Shown: positions 34,659 through 43,027 of the stretch, piece by piece | Numbering within the stretch: the stretch's first letter is position 1 | Layout: each line of letters begins with the position of its first letter | Origin: Microvirga lupini | GTDB taxonomy: Bacteria > Pseudomonadota > Alphaproteobacteria > Rhizobiales > Beijerinckiaceae | Assembly: GCF_014191055.1 (NCBI RefSeq) | Contig: NZ_JACHWB010000011.1 | Span: 39,734-103,733 of the forward strand | Direction of reading: 5' to 3' | DNA length: 64,000 nucleotides | Notes under the pieces: generated by a model | The model's input: only the letters and a program-made list of their open reading frames with translations | What the model was told of the DNA's origin: nothing | Database searches by the model: none | Position numbers and translations under genes: made by a program

Positions 34659-35744
34659 ATGCCCCACAAGACGCCGTGTGCCCGCTCCTGGGTCTCCACC
34701 GCCATCCAGATCATCGAGGCGGATTTCAACCGCTCGTCGGATACGCATCTGCTGCGCGTGCCGCTACCGGCTGTTCCGGGCGTCGAACTCTATCTCAAGG
34801 ATGAATCGACCCATCCCTCGGGCAGCCTGAAGCACCGTCTGGCGCGGTCGCTGTTTCTCTATGGCCTCTGCAACGGCTGGATCGGACCGGACACTACCAT
34901 CATCGAGGCATCGAGCGGGTCGACGGCCGTGTCGGAGGCGTATTTCGCCCGGATGCTGGGCCTGCGCTTCATCGCGGTGATGCCGCGCTCCACGTCCGCC
35001 GAGAAAATCGCGCAGATTGCCTTCTACGGCGGCGAGAGCCATTTCGTGGACTCACCCGCCGAGATGTATGCGGAGAGCGCGCGCTTGGCCGAGGAACTCG
35101 GCGGCCATTACATGGATCAGTTCACCTATGCCGAGCGGGCGACGGACTGGCGCGGCAACAACAACATCGCCGAATCCATCTTCAGCCAGATGGCCCATGA
35201 GGAGCACCCGATCCCGAGCTGGATCGTGGTGGGAGCTGGGACCGGCGGCACCTCGGCGACGCTCGGACGCTACATCCGCTACCGCCGCCTGCCGACGCGG
35301 CTGTGCCTCGCGGATCCCGAGGCCTCCGTGTTCCATCGGCATTTGGCCGACCGGGAGGTCTGCACCGTCTCAGGACCGCCATCGGTGATCGAAGGCATCG
35401 GCCGCCCCCGCTGCGAGCCGTCCTTCGTGCCGGAACTCATCGACCGCGCTTTTGCCGTGCCGGATGCGGCGAGCATCGCGGCCGCACGGGTTCTGTCGCG
35501 CCGCATCGGCCGCTCCTGCGGCGGCTCCACCGGCACCAATCTCTGGGCCGTGGCGCAGATCGTCGGCGAGATGGTGAAGAACGGCGAGACGGGCTCCGTC
35601 GTAACGCTTCTGTGCGATTCCGGCGAGCGCTACCGCAGCACGCATTTCGACGACGCTTGGCTCGCATGTCGCGGGATCGACATCAATCCGGCCGAAGAGG
35701 CGATGGAACGGTTTTTTGAGACTGGGATCCTTACCGCTCCATAA
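34659..35744 (+). CDS. PLP-dependent cysteine synthase/desulfhydrase family protein (Cds1-like)
   Basis: A 361-residue fold-type II PLP enzyme. The PLP lysine is in HPSGSLKHR, the substrate-carboxylate loop in EASSGSTAVSEAY and the phosphate-binding loop in GAGTGGTSATLGRY. The C-terminal CGGSTGTNLWAV and LLCDSGERYRST are also typical. The closest group by memory is the stand-alone L-cysteine desulfhydrase Cds1, which releases sulfide, pyruvate and ammonia from cysteine, rather than CysK, because of the WRGNNNIAESIF block. The substrate assignment is moderate. It stands alone between the SGNH gene and a palindromic repeat. Confidence 0.85.
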   Translation: MPHKTPCARSWVSTAIQIIEADFNRSSDTHLLRVPLPAVPGVELYLKDESTHPSGSLKHRLARSLFLYGLCNGWIGPDTTIIEASSGSTAVSEAYFARMLGLRFIAVMPRSTSAEKIAQIAFYGGESHFVDSPAEMYAESARLAEELGGHYMDQFTYAERATDWRGNNNIAESIFSQMAHEEHPIPSWIVVGAGTGGTSATLGRYIRYRRLPTRLCLADPEASVFHRHLADREVCTVSGPPSVIEGIGRPRCEPSFVPELIDRAFAVPDAASIAAARVLSRRIGRSCGGSTGTNLWAVAQIVGEMVKNGETGSVVTLLCDSGERYRSTHFDDAWLACRGIDINPAEEAMERFFETGILTAP

Positions 35745-35751
35745 GACGTGG

Positions 35752-35774
35752 ATGGCCGGGTCAAGCCCGGCCAT
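35752..35774. repeat. Short intergenic palindrome (GGCCGGG type)
   Basis: ATGGCCGGG (35752-35760) and CCCGGCCAT (35766-35774) form a perfect 9-bp hairpin with loop TCAAG. The same arms recur at 57014-57036, which marks a dispersed palindromic repeat of the kind common between genes in Hyphomicrobiales. It may also end transcripts from either side. Confidence 0.7.
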
Positions 35775-35798
35775 GACGGTGGAGGTGCTGAAGGGCGA

Positions 35799-36407
35799 CT
35801 ATTCACCGAACCACTTCACCAGCAGCTGCAAGTCCGTCTGGGACAGGTTGTGACCTGCCGGCAGAATCTCGTGCTGGACCTCAGCGCCTGATGCGGACAG
35901 GGACGCAGCAAGGCGCTTCGAGTTCTCCGCCGGAATGATCGGGTCCATGGCGCCCGAGATCATCAGCACCGGCTTGCCCGCGAGATCCACCGCCGGCGAC
36001 TGGGACAGAGGCACCATGGCCCGCAGCAGCGCCGCGCCGGACAGGGCTTCCGGGCGGAGCATCATCATGCCGGCGGCGATGTTGGCACCGTTGGAGAAGC
36101 CGACCGCAATAGGGGCCTCAAGCTCGTAGGCCTTGCGCGCCTCAGCGACGAAGTCAGCCAGCTCGTTGGCGCGAAACCTCACATCCTCCTCGTCGAACAC
36201 GCCCTCGGCGAGTCGCCGGAAGAATCGGGGCATGCCGTTCTCCAGGATCTTGCCGCGCGGGGAGAGCAGGGCGGAGCCGGGCGAGATCATGCGGCCGAGA
36301 CCGAGAAGGTCGTTCTCGTCGCCACCCGTGCCATGGAGGAGGAGGAGAGGCGGACGGGACGGATCCGTAGCGGGCTCGTAGCGGTGGATGAAGGACAATT
36401 CGGTCAT
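35799..36407 (-). CDS. Alpha/beta hydrolase, phospholipase/carboxylesterase family (MhqD-like)
   Basis: A 202-residue alpha/beta hydrolase of the carboxylesterase type. The oxyanion region LLLLHGTGGDENDL, the nucleophile elbow GFSNGANIA, the Asp in MISGAMDPIIP and the His in LPAGHNLS give a complete triad. The ATG at 36407 is supported by AGGAG 7 bases upstream. It lies downstream of a ring-cleaving VOC dioxygenase on the same strand, the same pairing as Bacillus MhqO/MhqD in quinone detoxification. A structured repeat occupies the 105 bases between the two genes, immediately before this ribosome binding site. Confidence 0.87.
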   Translation of the reverse strand: MTELSFIHRYEPATDPSRPPLLLLHGTGGDENDLLGLGRMISPGSALLSPRGKILENGMPRFFRRLAEGVFDEEDVRFRANELADFVAEARKAYELEAPIAVGFSNGANIAAGMMMLRPEALSGAALLRAMVPLSQSPAVDLAGKPVLMISGAMDPIIPAENSKRLAASLSASGAEVQHEILPAGHNLSQTDLQLLVKWFGE

Positions 36408-36422
36408 GGGTTTCTCCTGTCC

Positions 36423-36500
36423 CTCTCCCATGGATCTCGGGTGTTCCCGAGGTCCACTTGAAGAACGCAAGTCAGGAGCACCTGACTTGCGCTGGGAGAG
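36423..36500. repeat. Three-way-junction palindromic element
   Basis: CTCTCCCA (36423-36430) pairs with TGGGAGAG (36493-36500) and encloses two perfect or near-perfect hairpins: 36431-36441 with 36446-36456 (11 bp, one G-U) and 36466-36476 with 36481-36491 (11 bp). Either strand would fold as a three-arm structure. It lies between the dioxygenase and hydrolase genes and ends just before the hydrolase ribosome binding site, so it may be a mobile palindromic repeat, a transcript-processing signal or both. Confidence 0.7.
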
Positions 36501-36512
36501 AGGTTTTTTGGG

Positions 36513-37442
36513 TTAGGCCAACTCAGGCAGCCGAGACTCGATGTCGCTTCGGCGCGCTTCCAGAAACGCCGGAAGCTTCAGCTCAGCGCCCAGACGCTCC
36601 TGCGCCTCGTCGGCGGCAAAGCCCGGCTCGTCGGTGGCGATCTCGAACAGGATGCCGCCCGGCTCGCGGAAGTAGACGGACCGGAAATAGTTGCGGTCCT
36701 TCTGTTCCGTGGTCTGCAAGCCGTGGTTCTCGGCGAGCTTCCTCACCATCTCGGCCTGATCGGCATCGTCCTTGGCGCGGAAGGCCACGTGATGCACGGA
36801 GCCGCCGCCCATCCGGCCCGGCAGGAACCCGCCGGCGGATCGGATGTCGACCGTGCTGCCCATGAGCGCGCCCGTCTTGTAGCGGACGAGGGAGCCGTCG
36901 CGGGCCGTCTCGGTGAAGCCGAACACGTCCGTCAGGATTGCTCCCGTGCGCTCGCCATTATCGACGAGGAGCGTAACGCCCTCCAGGCCGCGGATCGCAT
37001 GCTCCGCCGGGATCCCGTCCACAGTCCAGGCCTCCTCGGTTTCGGCATTCGGGATGCCGACGAGCGAAAGGCTCGTGCCGTGCGGGTCCTTGAAGGTCAG
37101 CACGCTCTGGCCGAGGCGTTTTTCCACGGTGCCGTGCTCGACGCCCTGCTCGATGAAGCGATGCATCCAGAACCCCAGGGAACCCTCGGGCACGCGGAAG
37201 GCCGTCTCTTGGGTCGTGCCGACGCCGTTGCGTCCGGGCGCAACGTGCTCCCAGGGGAAGAAGGTCAGGATCGAACCCGGCTGACCGAGGCTATCGCCGA
37301 AATAGAAGTGGTAGGTGCCGGGATCGTCGAAGTTGACCGTCTTCTTGACGAGACGCAGGCCGAGCGCGCGGGTGTAGAAATCGAGGTTGCGACGGGCCGG
37401 TCCTGCAATGGCGGTGACGTGATGAATGCCGTGGTGCCGCAT
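36513..37442 (-). CDS. VOC-family ring-cleaving dioxygenase (MhqO-like)
   Basis: A 309-residue protein of two vicinal-oxygen-chelate (glyoxalase/extradiol dioxygenase) modules. The first opens with GIHHVTAIAG and RNLDFYTRALGLRLVKKTVNFDD; the second carries SVHHVAFRAKDDADQ and FREPGGILFEIATDEPGF. The His residues in these motifs and the Glu in LFEIATD form the expected metal site. Similar enzymes (MhqO/LinE-like) cleave hydroquinones. The hydrolase downstream and this gene form a probable two-gene detoxification operon. No MarR-type regulator gene is adjacent. The family is certain, the substrate inferred. Confidence 0.87.
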   Translation of the reverse strand: MRHHGIHHVTAIAGPARRNLDFYTRALGLRLVKKTVNFDDPGTYHFYFGDSLGQPGSILTFFPWEHVAPGRNGVGTTQETAFRVPEGSLGFWMHRFIEQGVEHGTVEKRLGQSVLTFKDPHGTSLSLVGIPNAETEEAWTVDGIPAEHAIRGLEGVTLLVDNGERTGAILTDVFGFTETARDGSLVRYKTGALMGSTVDIRSAGGFLPGRMGGGSVHHVAFRAKDDADQAEMVRKLAENHGLQTTEQKDRNYFRSVYFREPGGILFEIATDEPGFAADEAQERLGAELKLPAFLEARRSDIESRLPELA

Positions 37443-37760
37443 GGGTGCGTTCCTTAACGGGCAAGCGCGGGTTTGCGCTGCGTTGCCTGGGAAATAAGTA
37501 CCACCAAGCTTGGATGAAGTGCGGAAAGGGCGACCTTGCGGGAATGCAAAGCTCCAGCGGCCTCATCTGCAAATCCGCGTAAACGCTGAAGAATCCGATC
37601 CGTCAAGAATCCGGCAACCAAAGAGTCTCAACAAGGCTTAACCTCAACGTCGATTCAGCATGTCATGTTAACGGTTTAGCCCGGCCAGCCGTGTGAATGT
37701 CATCCCGCACAAGCGATCAAACGACGCTGAGCGAAAGAAAAGCCGGCGGGAGGCAAACGG
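37443..37760. other. Divergent intergenic region with a 10-bp palindrome
   Basis: About 318 bases between the dioxygenase start and the next gene. No gene was recognised. CCAAGCTTGG at 37504-37513 is a perfect palindrome 62 bases upstream of the dioxygenase start and could be a small operator. Otherwise only promoter-like AT-richer stretches are visible near 37600-37680. Confidence 0.35.
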
Positions 37761-38174
37761 ATGTTGAAGGATCAACTTCGCGGTTTCATCGACAGCGTCA
37801 CCGAGAGGGGCCATGTCTGCGATGATGACGTGGCGATGCTTCAGGGCGAGATCCTCTCGGAGGGGATCACCAGCCGTCTCGAGGTCGAATCCCTGCTGGC
37901 GCTCGACCGATTTGTCACTGCTGTCGATTGCTGGGGAACCATGCTGACCCGGCTGGTGGCCGATTTCGTCATCTGGAAGCGAGCCCCCCAGGGTGTGGTC
38001 AGCAACGATGACGCCCTCTGGCTCGCGACCCTCCTTGAGGTCAGCGGCCCGTCCCCGAACGCGATGGCCATCGCCTATGCGGTCCTGGACGAGGCCGGGC
38101 ATGTAGACGTGGCGCTCCTCGACTTCATCATGCGCGGGCGCCAGCAGGCGAGGCTGTCCCAGATCGCCGCCTGA
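37761..38174 (+). CDS. Hypothetical protein, helical, TerB-like in appearance
   Basis: A 137-residue acidic, probably all-helical protein with no signal peptide or membrane segment. Two related-looking halves can be seen (ERGHVCDDDVAMLQGEIL and QGVVSNDDALWLATLLE), a layout that recalls TerB-like or EF-hand-like helical repeats, but I cannot assign it. The ATG is preceded by a weak GGGAGG. It is followed by a strong terminator before pccA, so it appears to be a separate transcription unit. Confidence 0.65.
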   Translation: MLKDQLRGFIDSVTERGHVCDDDVAMLQGEILSEGITSRLEVESLLALDRFVTAVDCWGTMLTRLVADFVIWKRAPQGVVSNDDALWLATLLEVSGPSPNAMAIAYAVLDEAGHVDVALLDFIMRGRQQARLSQIAA

Positions 38175-38204
38175 TCGCGCTTTGCAGTCTAGAGCTAAAT
38201 GCTG

Positions 38205-38264
38205 AACTAAGCCCCGCTTCCCCAAGGCACCGATGTGCAGTAACGGAGGTGGGCTTAGTTTTTT
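38205..38264 (+). terminator. Rho-independent terminator before pccA
   Basis: AACTAAGCCC (38205-38214) pairs with GGGCTTAGTT (38251-38260) and ends in a run of six T (38259-38264). The long loop can pair further inside. It ends the transcript of the 37761-38174 gene. Confidence 0.75.
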
Positions 38265-38285
38265 GGCGGGAGCGTTCGAGGGTTC

Positions 38286-40286
38286 ATGTTCGACAAGATC
38301 CTGATTGCCAACCGGGGCGAGATTGCGTGCCGGGTCATCAAGACGGCCCGGCGCATGGGCATCAAGACCGTTGCGGTCTATTCCGATGCCGACCGGGACG
38401 CCCTCCACGTGGAGATGGCCGACGAGGCCGTTCATATTGGCCCTGCCGCTGCAGCAGGGTCCTACCTGGTGATCGAGAGGATCATCGAGGCCTGCAAGGC
38501 CACCGGCGCCCAGGCAGTCCATCCGGGCTATGGCTTCCTGTCGGAACGCGAGGCCTTCCCGAAGGCGCTGGCCGAGGCCGGCATCGTGTTCATTGGGCCG
38601 AACCCCGGCGCCATCGCGGCCATGGGCGACAAGATCGAGTCGAAGAAGGCGGCGGCTGCCGCCAAGGTCTCGACCGTTCCGGGCTTCCTCGGCGTGATCG
38701 AGGGTCCCGAGCAGGCGGTGCAGATCGCCAATGAGATCGGTTATCCAGTCATGATCAAGGCCTCGGCTGGCGGCGGTGGCAAGGGCATGCGCATCGCCCA
38801 CTCCGCCGACGAGGTCGCCGAGGGCTTCGCCCGCGCCAAGTCGGAAGCCGCCTCATCCTTCGGCGACGATCGGGTCTTCGTCGAGAAGTTCATCACCGAT
38901 CCGCGCCACATCGAGATCCAGGTGCTCGGCGATAAGCACGGCAACGTGATCTATCTCGGCGAGCGTGAATGCTCGATCCAGCGCCGCAACCAGAAGGTCA
39001 TCGAAGAGGCCCCGTCGCCGCTCCTCGACGAAAAGACCCGCCGCCTCATGGGCGAGCAGGCGGTGGCGTTGGCCAAGGCCGTGGGCTACGATTCCGCCGG
39101 CACGGTGGAGTTCGTGGCCGGCCAGGACAAGTCGTTCTACTTCCTCGAGATGAACACCCGCCTCCAGGTGGAGCATCCCGTCACCGAGATGATCACCGGC
39201 ATCGACCTCGTGGAGGAGATGATCCGGGTGGCAGCCGGCGAGAAGCTGCGTCTCAAGCAGTCGGACGTGAAGCTCAACGGCTGGTCGGTGGAAAGCCGCA
39301 TCTATGCGGAAGACCCGGTGCGCAACTTCCTGCCCTCCACGGGCCGGCTCGTCACCTATCGCCCGCCGCAGGAAGGCGAGGTGAACGGCGTCACCGTGCG
39401 CAACGATACCGGCGTCTACGAGGGCGGCGAGATCTCGATCTACTACGATCCGATGATCGCCAAGCTCGTGACCCATGCTCCCACGCGCATCGAGGCCATC
39501 GAGGCCCAGGCGCGGGCCCTCGACGCTTTTGCCATCGAGGGCATCCGCCACAATATCCCGTTCCTGACAGCCCTGATGCAGCATCCGCGCTGGCAGTCGG
39601 GCAAGCTCTCGACGGGATTCATCGCCGAGGAGTTCCCGCAAGGGTTCAAGGCGCCTGCGCCGGAGGGCATTGTCGCCCATCGCATGGCGGCCGTCGGCGC
39701 TGCCGTCGACCATATTCTCAATGAACGCAAGCGGCACATCTCGGGCCAGATGCGGCCCGCCTCGGCGGTGAAATTCGAACGCGAACGGGTGGTGATGCTA
39801 GGCACGGAGCGGCACGAGGTGGCCATTGAGGACATCGACGGCGGCTTCGCGGTGGTGATCGGCGGCGAGACCTGGCCGATCGCGTCGGGCTGGATTCCCG
39901 GTGAGCCGGTCTGGAACGGCACCGTCGGCGGCGAGGAGATCGCGGTGCAGGTGCGCCCGATCCTCAACGGAGTGGTCCTGTCCCATGCGGGGGCTTCCGC
40001 CGAAGTGCGGGTCTATACCAAGCGCGAGGCGGAACTCGCCGCCCTGATGCCGGAGCGGCTGGAGGCCGATACGGGCAAGCAGCTGCTGTGCCCGATGCCC
40101 GGCTTGGTGAAGGCGATCAGCGTCGCCCAGGGGCAGGAGGTCAAGGCCGGCGAGCCGCTGTGTATCGTGGAGGCCATGAAGATGGAGAATGTGTTGCGCG
40201 CCGAGCGCGACGGCACCATCTCCAAGATCCACGCCAAGGAGGGCGACAGCCTCGCGGTCGATGCCGTGATCCTGGAATTCGCCTGA
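38286..40286 (+). CDS. pccA: Propionyl-CoA carboxylase alpha subunit (biotin carboxylase + BCCP)
   Basis: A 666-residue biotin-dependent carboxylase subunit. The biotin carboxylase domain (1-445) shows ILIANRGEIACRVIKTARRMG, the ATP-grasp loop KASAGGGGKGMRI and the EMNTRLQVEHPVTE catalytic block. A middle BT domain for contact with the beta subunit follows, and the C-terminal biotinyl domain carries the modified lysine in EAMKMENV near residue 632. With PccB it converts propionyl-CoA from valine, isoleucine, odd-chain fat and methionine breakdown to methylmalonyl-CoA. It heads a plus-strand group with the three following genes. Confidence 0.93.
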   Translation: MFDKILIANRGEIACRVIKTARRMGIKTVAVYSDADRDALHVEMADEAVHIGPAAAAGSYLVIERIIEACKATGAQAVHPGYGFLSEREAFPKALAEAGIVFIGPNPGAIAAMGDKIESKKAAAAAKVSTVPGFLGVIEGPEQAVQIANEIGYPVMIKASAGGGGKGMRIAHSADEVAEGFARAKSEAASSFGDDRVFVEKFITDPRHIEIQVLGDKHGNVIYLGERECSIQRRNQKVIEEAPSPLLDEKTRRLMGEQAVALAKAVGYDSAGTVEFVAGQDKSFYFLEMNTRLQVEHPVTEMITGIDLVEEMIRVAAGEKLRLKQSDVKLNGWSVESRIYAEDPVRNFLPSTGRLVTYRPPQEGEVNGVTVRNDTGVYEGGEISIYYDPMIAKLVTHAPTRIEAIEAQARALDAFAIEGIRHNIPFLTALMQHPRWQSGKLSTGFIAEEFPQGFKAPAPEGIVAHRMAAVGAAVDHILNERKRHISGQMRPASAVKFERERVVMLGTERHEVAIEDIDGGFAVVIGGETWPIASGWIPGEPVWNGTVGGEEIAVQVRPILNGVVLSHAGASAEVRVYTKREAELAALMPERLEADTGKQLLCPMPGLVKAISVAQGQEVKAGEPLCIVEAMKMENVLRAERDGTISKIHAKEGDSLAVDAVILEFA

Positions 40287-40304
40287 GGGTTTAGGCGCCA
40301 ACAG

Positions 40305-40811
40305 ATGCCCCTGTACTTCGCCTATGGATCCAACATGGACCGGGCCGCCATGATCCAGCGCTGCCCGGGCTCCAAGCCGCTCGGCATCGGGCGGCTCATG
40401 CGCCACCGCTTCATGATCTTCGACGAGGGCTACGCCACCGTCGTCCGCGATCCGCAGCGGGCGGTCTGGGGCATGTTGTGGGATCTGGCGCTGGCCGATG
40501 TGCCGGCTCTCGACCGCTATGAGAGCCTCTCGACCGGCCTCTACACCAAGGTCGTCCAGCCGGTCGTGACAGCCCAGGGGCCGCGCCGGGCCATCGTCTA
40601 TGTGGGGCGTAGCGACAAGCCCGGAACGCCGCTCCCCGGCTACATGGAAGGCGTCGTCGAGGCCGCGCAGCATGCGGGCCTGCCGGAGGACTACATCCGT
40701 GGTCTCAGTGTGTGGCTGCCAAGGGCTCAAGCCTCGGCGCCGGCTCCCCAGGAGCCCAAGGTCCGCCCGCTCTGGAGCGCTCCGTCGGGGACGATGCGCA
40801 AGCCCCGCTGA
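40305..40811 (+). CDS. Gamma-glutamylcyclotransferase-like (AIG2) protein
   Basis: A 168-residue protein with the GGCT/AIG2 fold. The substrate-binding LYFAYGSNMD motif opens the protein and the probable catalytic Glu lies in ALDRYESLSTGLY. The last 30 residues are Pro-rich and probably disordered. It starts 18 bases after pccA and is likely cotranscribed. Family members cyclise gamma-glutamyl amines or split glutathione; which applies is not visible. Confidence 0.87.
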   Translation: MPLYFAYGSNMDRAAMIQRCPGSKPLGIGRLMRHRFMIFDEGYATVVRDPQRAVWGMLWDLALADVPALDRYESLSTGLYTKVVQPVVTAQGPRRAIVYVGRSDKPGTPLPGYMEGVVEAAQHAGLPEDYIRGLSVWLPRAQASAPAPQEPKVRPLWSAPSGTMRKPR

Positions 40812-40875
40812 AGAACCTTTGCCTTATGCACGCGTTGAGTCCTCACGAAATCGTGTATGCGTACGAGGTTCAACC

Positions 40876-41286
40876 ATGGACACGAAACCCCGCTCCCTTT
40901 GGAAGGCTTATGGCTATGCCTGGGTTACGCTAGGCTTCTTCATCATCTCCCTGATCGGCCATTGGCTCTTCGGCTGGTTCGCCTATGTCAGCGAGCAGCA
41001 GGCGCACGCCCAGTCGATCCAGACCTCCGAATATCTTGTCGAGATGATGCGGGACACTCTCGAGAACTGGCAGTCCGAGTTCCTGCAGCTTCTCTGGCAG
41101 GTGGGCGGTCTCGCAATCCTTCTGTATGTCGGCTCGCCCCAGTCCAAGGAGGGCGACGACCGCATGGAGGCCAAGATCGATGCAATCCTGCGCAAGCTGG
41201 ACCCGCAGAATGCCGAAAGCATTATCAAGACGCTCGATGACGACTATGCCGGGCGCCACACCGATGCCCGTCACGCGCACCGCTGA
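40876..41286 (+). CDS. Small membrane protein, DUF6766-like
   Basis: A 136-residue protein with two membrane helices, about residues 15-38 (YAWVTLGFFIISLIGHWLFG) and 77-93 (LLWQVGGLAILLYVGS). The segment between them (DTLENWQSEFLQLLW) and the following GSPQSKEGDDR match my memory of the DUF6766 family, though this copy is short. The charged C-terminus MEAKIDAILRKLDPQ looks helical. The ATG at 40876 is chosen as the start of the hydrophobic domain; upstream in-frame starts overlap the AIG2 gene. The function is unknown. Confidence 0.75.
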   Translation: MDTKPRSLWKAYGYAWVTLGFFIISLIGHWLFGWFAYVSEQQAHAQSIQTSEYLVEMMRDTLENWQSEFLQLLWQVGGLAILLYVGSPQSKEGDDRMEAKIDAILRKLDPQNAESIIKTLDDDYAGRHTDARHAHR

Positions 41287-41292
41287 GGGCTG

Positions 41293-41586
41293 ATGACCAG
41301 CAGCCGAACTCTCCATGCGCTGATTCATGGCCGTGTCCAGGGCGTGAGCTTCCGCGCCTGGACACAGCATCTGGCTAAACTGCATGGCCTCAGAGGCTGG
41401 GTTCGGAACAGGCAGGACGGCTCGGTCGAGGCCGTGTTCTCAGGCCCGGCCGATCTCGTCGAGGTGATGCTGAAGGCCTGCCATCAGGGACCTTCCGGGG
41501 CGCTGGTCGAGAGCGTGGAAATCCTCGACGGCCATGAGACGGATCTCGACCTGCCGCCCCGTTTCGAAATCCGGCGAACCGCTTAA
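41293..41586 (+). CDS. acyP: Acylphosphatase
   Basis: A 97-residue acylphosphatase, the usual size. The active-site Arg is in HGRVQGVSFRAWT and the catalytic Asn in GLRGWVRNRQDGSVEA. It hydrolyses carboxyl-phosphate bonds in acyl phosphates in the cytoplasm. It follows the DUF6766-like gene by 6 bases and its stop codon TAA shares the TTAA with the stop of the convergent rhodanese gene. Confidence 0.93.
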   Translation: MTSSRTLHALIHGRVQGVSFRAWTQHLAKLHGLRGWVRNRQDGSVEAVFSGPADLVEVMLKACHQGPSGALVESVEILDGHETDLDLPPRFEIRRTA

Positions 41587-41993
41587 GCTTTCCTCGGCTC
41601 GACCGTTTCGACAGTCCCGCCAGCCTTCTTCCAGGCAGTGAAGCCGCCTTCCACATGCGCGACTGGCTGCAGGCCCATATCCTGTGCCGTGGCTGCGGAC
41701 AGGGCCGAGCGCCACCCAGCGGCGCAGAAGAACAGGTAAGTCTTGTCCTGGGTAAAGACCGGCTTGTGGTACGGGCTCTCCGGATCGATCCAGAATTCCA
41801 GCATGCCGCGCGGGCAATGCACGGCGCCTGGAATACGCCCCTCGCGCTCCAGCTCGCGCGGATCGCGCAGGTCCACGAACACCACGTCCTCGCGGCCGTG
41901 AAGGGCCATGGCTTCGGCGACCGGCACAGTTCTGATCTTGGCGTTGGCCTCGTCGAGCAATGTCTTGTAGCCGCGGGTGATGGTCTGAGGCAT
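41583..41993 (-). CDS. Rhodanese-like sulfurtransferase
   Basis: A 136-residue single-domain rhodanese. The catalytic cysteine lies in YLFFCAAGWRSALSA, and VVFVDLRDPRELEREGRIPGAVH and the C-terminal VAHVEGGFTAWKKAGG are the flanking family motifs. The active-site loop CAAGWR is of the type common in bacterial thiosulfate:cyanide or persulfide carriers. The ATG at 41993 gives the normal size; an upstream in-frame Met (42083) would overlap the divergent DUF599 gene. Confidence 0.9.
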   Translation of the reverse strand: MPQTITRGYKTLLDEANAKIRTVPVAEAMALHGREDVVFVDLRDPRELEREGRIPGAVHCPRGMLEFWIDPESPYHKPVFTQDKTYLFFCAAGWRSALSAATAQDMGLQPVAHVEGGFTAWKKAGGTVETVEPRKA

Positions 41994-42066
41994 AACGGGT
42001 TTCGGTCCTCTACGAGCCTTTGAACAAACTGGGCAAGATGGCGGCGGAGTCAACGGGAGATCACGG

Positions 42067-42759
42067 GTGCTTGGTTTCACCAATCTCGATTACGCGGCCC
42101 TGGCTTTCTTCCTGATCGCCTGGTTCGGCTACCACGCCGCTCTCGAGCTTACGCCCGCGGGGCAGAGGAGCCTCAACAAGGTGATGAACCAGTACCGCTA
42201 CCGCTGGATGGAGCAGATGGTGGTGCGCGAGAACCGCATCGTCGACACCACGATCCTGGCCTCGCTCATGAACGGCACTGCCTTCTTCGCCTCCACTTCA
42301 TTGATCGCCATCGGCGGCGTGCTGGCGCTTCTGCGCTCGACCGATGCGGTTCTGCCGCTCTTTGCCGATCTGCCTTTCGGTGAACCGCCGACACGGATTG
42401 CCTGGGACGTGAAGGTCGTCGGTCTCGCGGTGATCTTCGTCTACGCCTTCTTCAAGTTTGCCTGGTCGTACCGGCTCTTCAATTACATGGCGATCATCGT
42501 CGGGGCCGTTCCCGTGCTGAAGGAGGGCAGCCATAAGGAGGCGCTCGCCGTCGCTCGCCAGGCGGGGACCATGAATGCCGTTGCGGGCAAACACTTCAAC
42601 CGTGGTCAGCGGGCTTTCTTCTTCTCGCTCGCCTATCTCGGCTGGTTCGTGAGTGCCTATCTTTTCATGGCAGCAACTGCCGGAGTGCTGATCGTGATGT
42701 GGCGGCGCCAGTTTCTGTCGGATGCCAGGGAGGCAGCCTTGAGGCAGTTCAATGTCTAG
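42067..42759 (+). CDS. DUF599 family membrane protein
   Basis: A 230-residue membrane protein with about four helices, of the DUF599 family. Typical blocks are YHAALELTPAGQRSLNKVMNQ in part, RWMEQMVVRENRIVDTTIL, KFAWSYRLFNYMAIIVGAVP and AFFFSLAYLGWFVSAYLFM. The start is a GTG at 42067. Biochemical function is unknown for the family. It overlaps the DUF3253 gene by 8 bases. Confidence 0.85.
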   Translation: MLGFTNLDYAALAFFLIAWFGYHAALELTPAGQRSLNKVMNQYRYRWMEQMVVRENRIVDTTILASLMNGTAFFASTSLIAIGGVLALLRSTDAVLPLFADLPFGEPPTRIAWDVKVVGLAVIFVYAFFKFAWSYRLFNYMAIIVGAVPVLKEGSHKEALAVARQAGTMNAVAGKHFNRGQRAFFFSLAYLGWFVSAYLFMAATAGVLIVMWRRQFLSDAREAALRQFNV

Positions 42760-43027
42760 AACCGCAATGCCGGAAGATCTGGAAGCCACCATGCTCGCGC
42801 TCCTGGAGGAGCGGGGACATGGCAGGACCATCGGGCCGGCCGATGTGGCTCAGGCCCTCGGTGGCAATCAGCCGGATGGATGGGGACCGCTTATGCAGCC
42901 CGTCCGGAAAGTGGCCGTAAGGCTCATGAAGGAGGGGCGCATCGTGATCCTTCGCAAAGGGCGTCCGGTCGATCCGGACGATTTTCGCGGCACCTACCGG
43001 CTGGCGCTGCCACCCGCGGAAACCTGA
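42752..43027 (+). CDS. DUF3253 domain protein
   Basis: A 91-residue protein that matches the DUF3253 pattern: a helical winged-helix-like fold with ERGHGRTIGPADVAQALGG, WGPLMQPVRKVAVRLMKEGRI and RKGRPVDPDDFRGTYRLALP. It looks like a small DNA- or RNA-binding wHTH, but no function is established. It overlaps the preceding DUF599 stop and, at its 3' end, the convergent YdcF gene by 34 bases. Confidence 0.85.
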   Translation: MSRTAMPEDLEATMLALLEERGHGRTIGPADVAQALGGNQPDGWGPLMQPVRKVAVRLMKEGRIVILRKGRPVDPDDFRGTYRLALPPAET

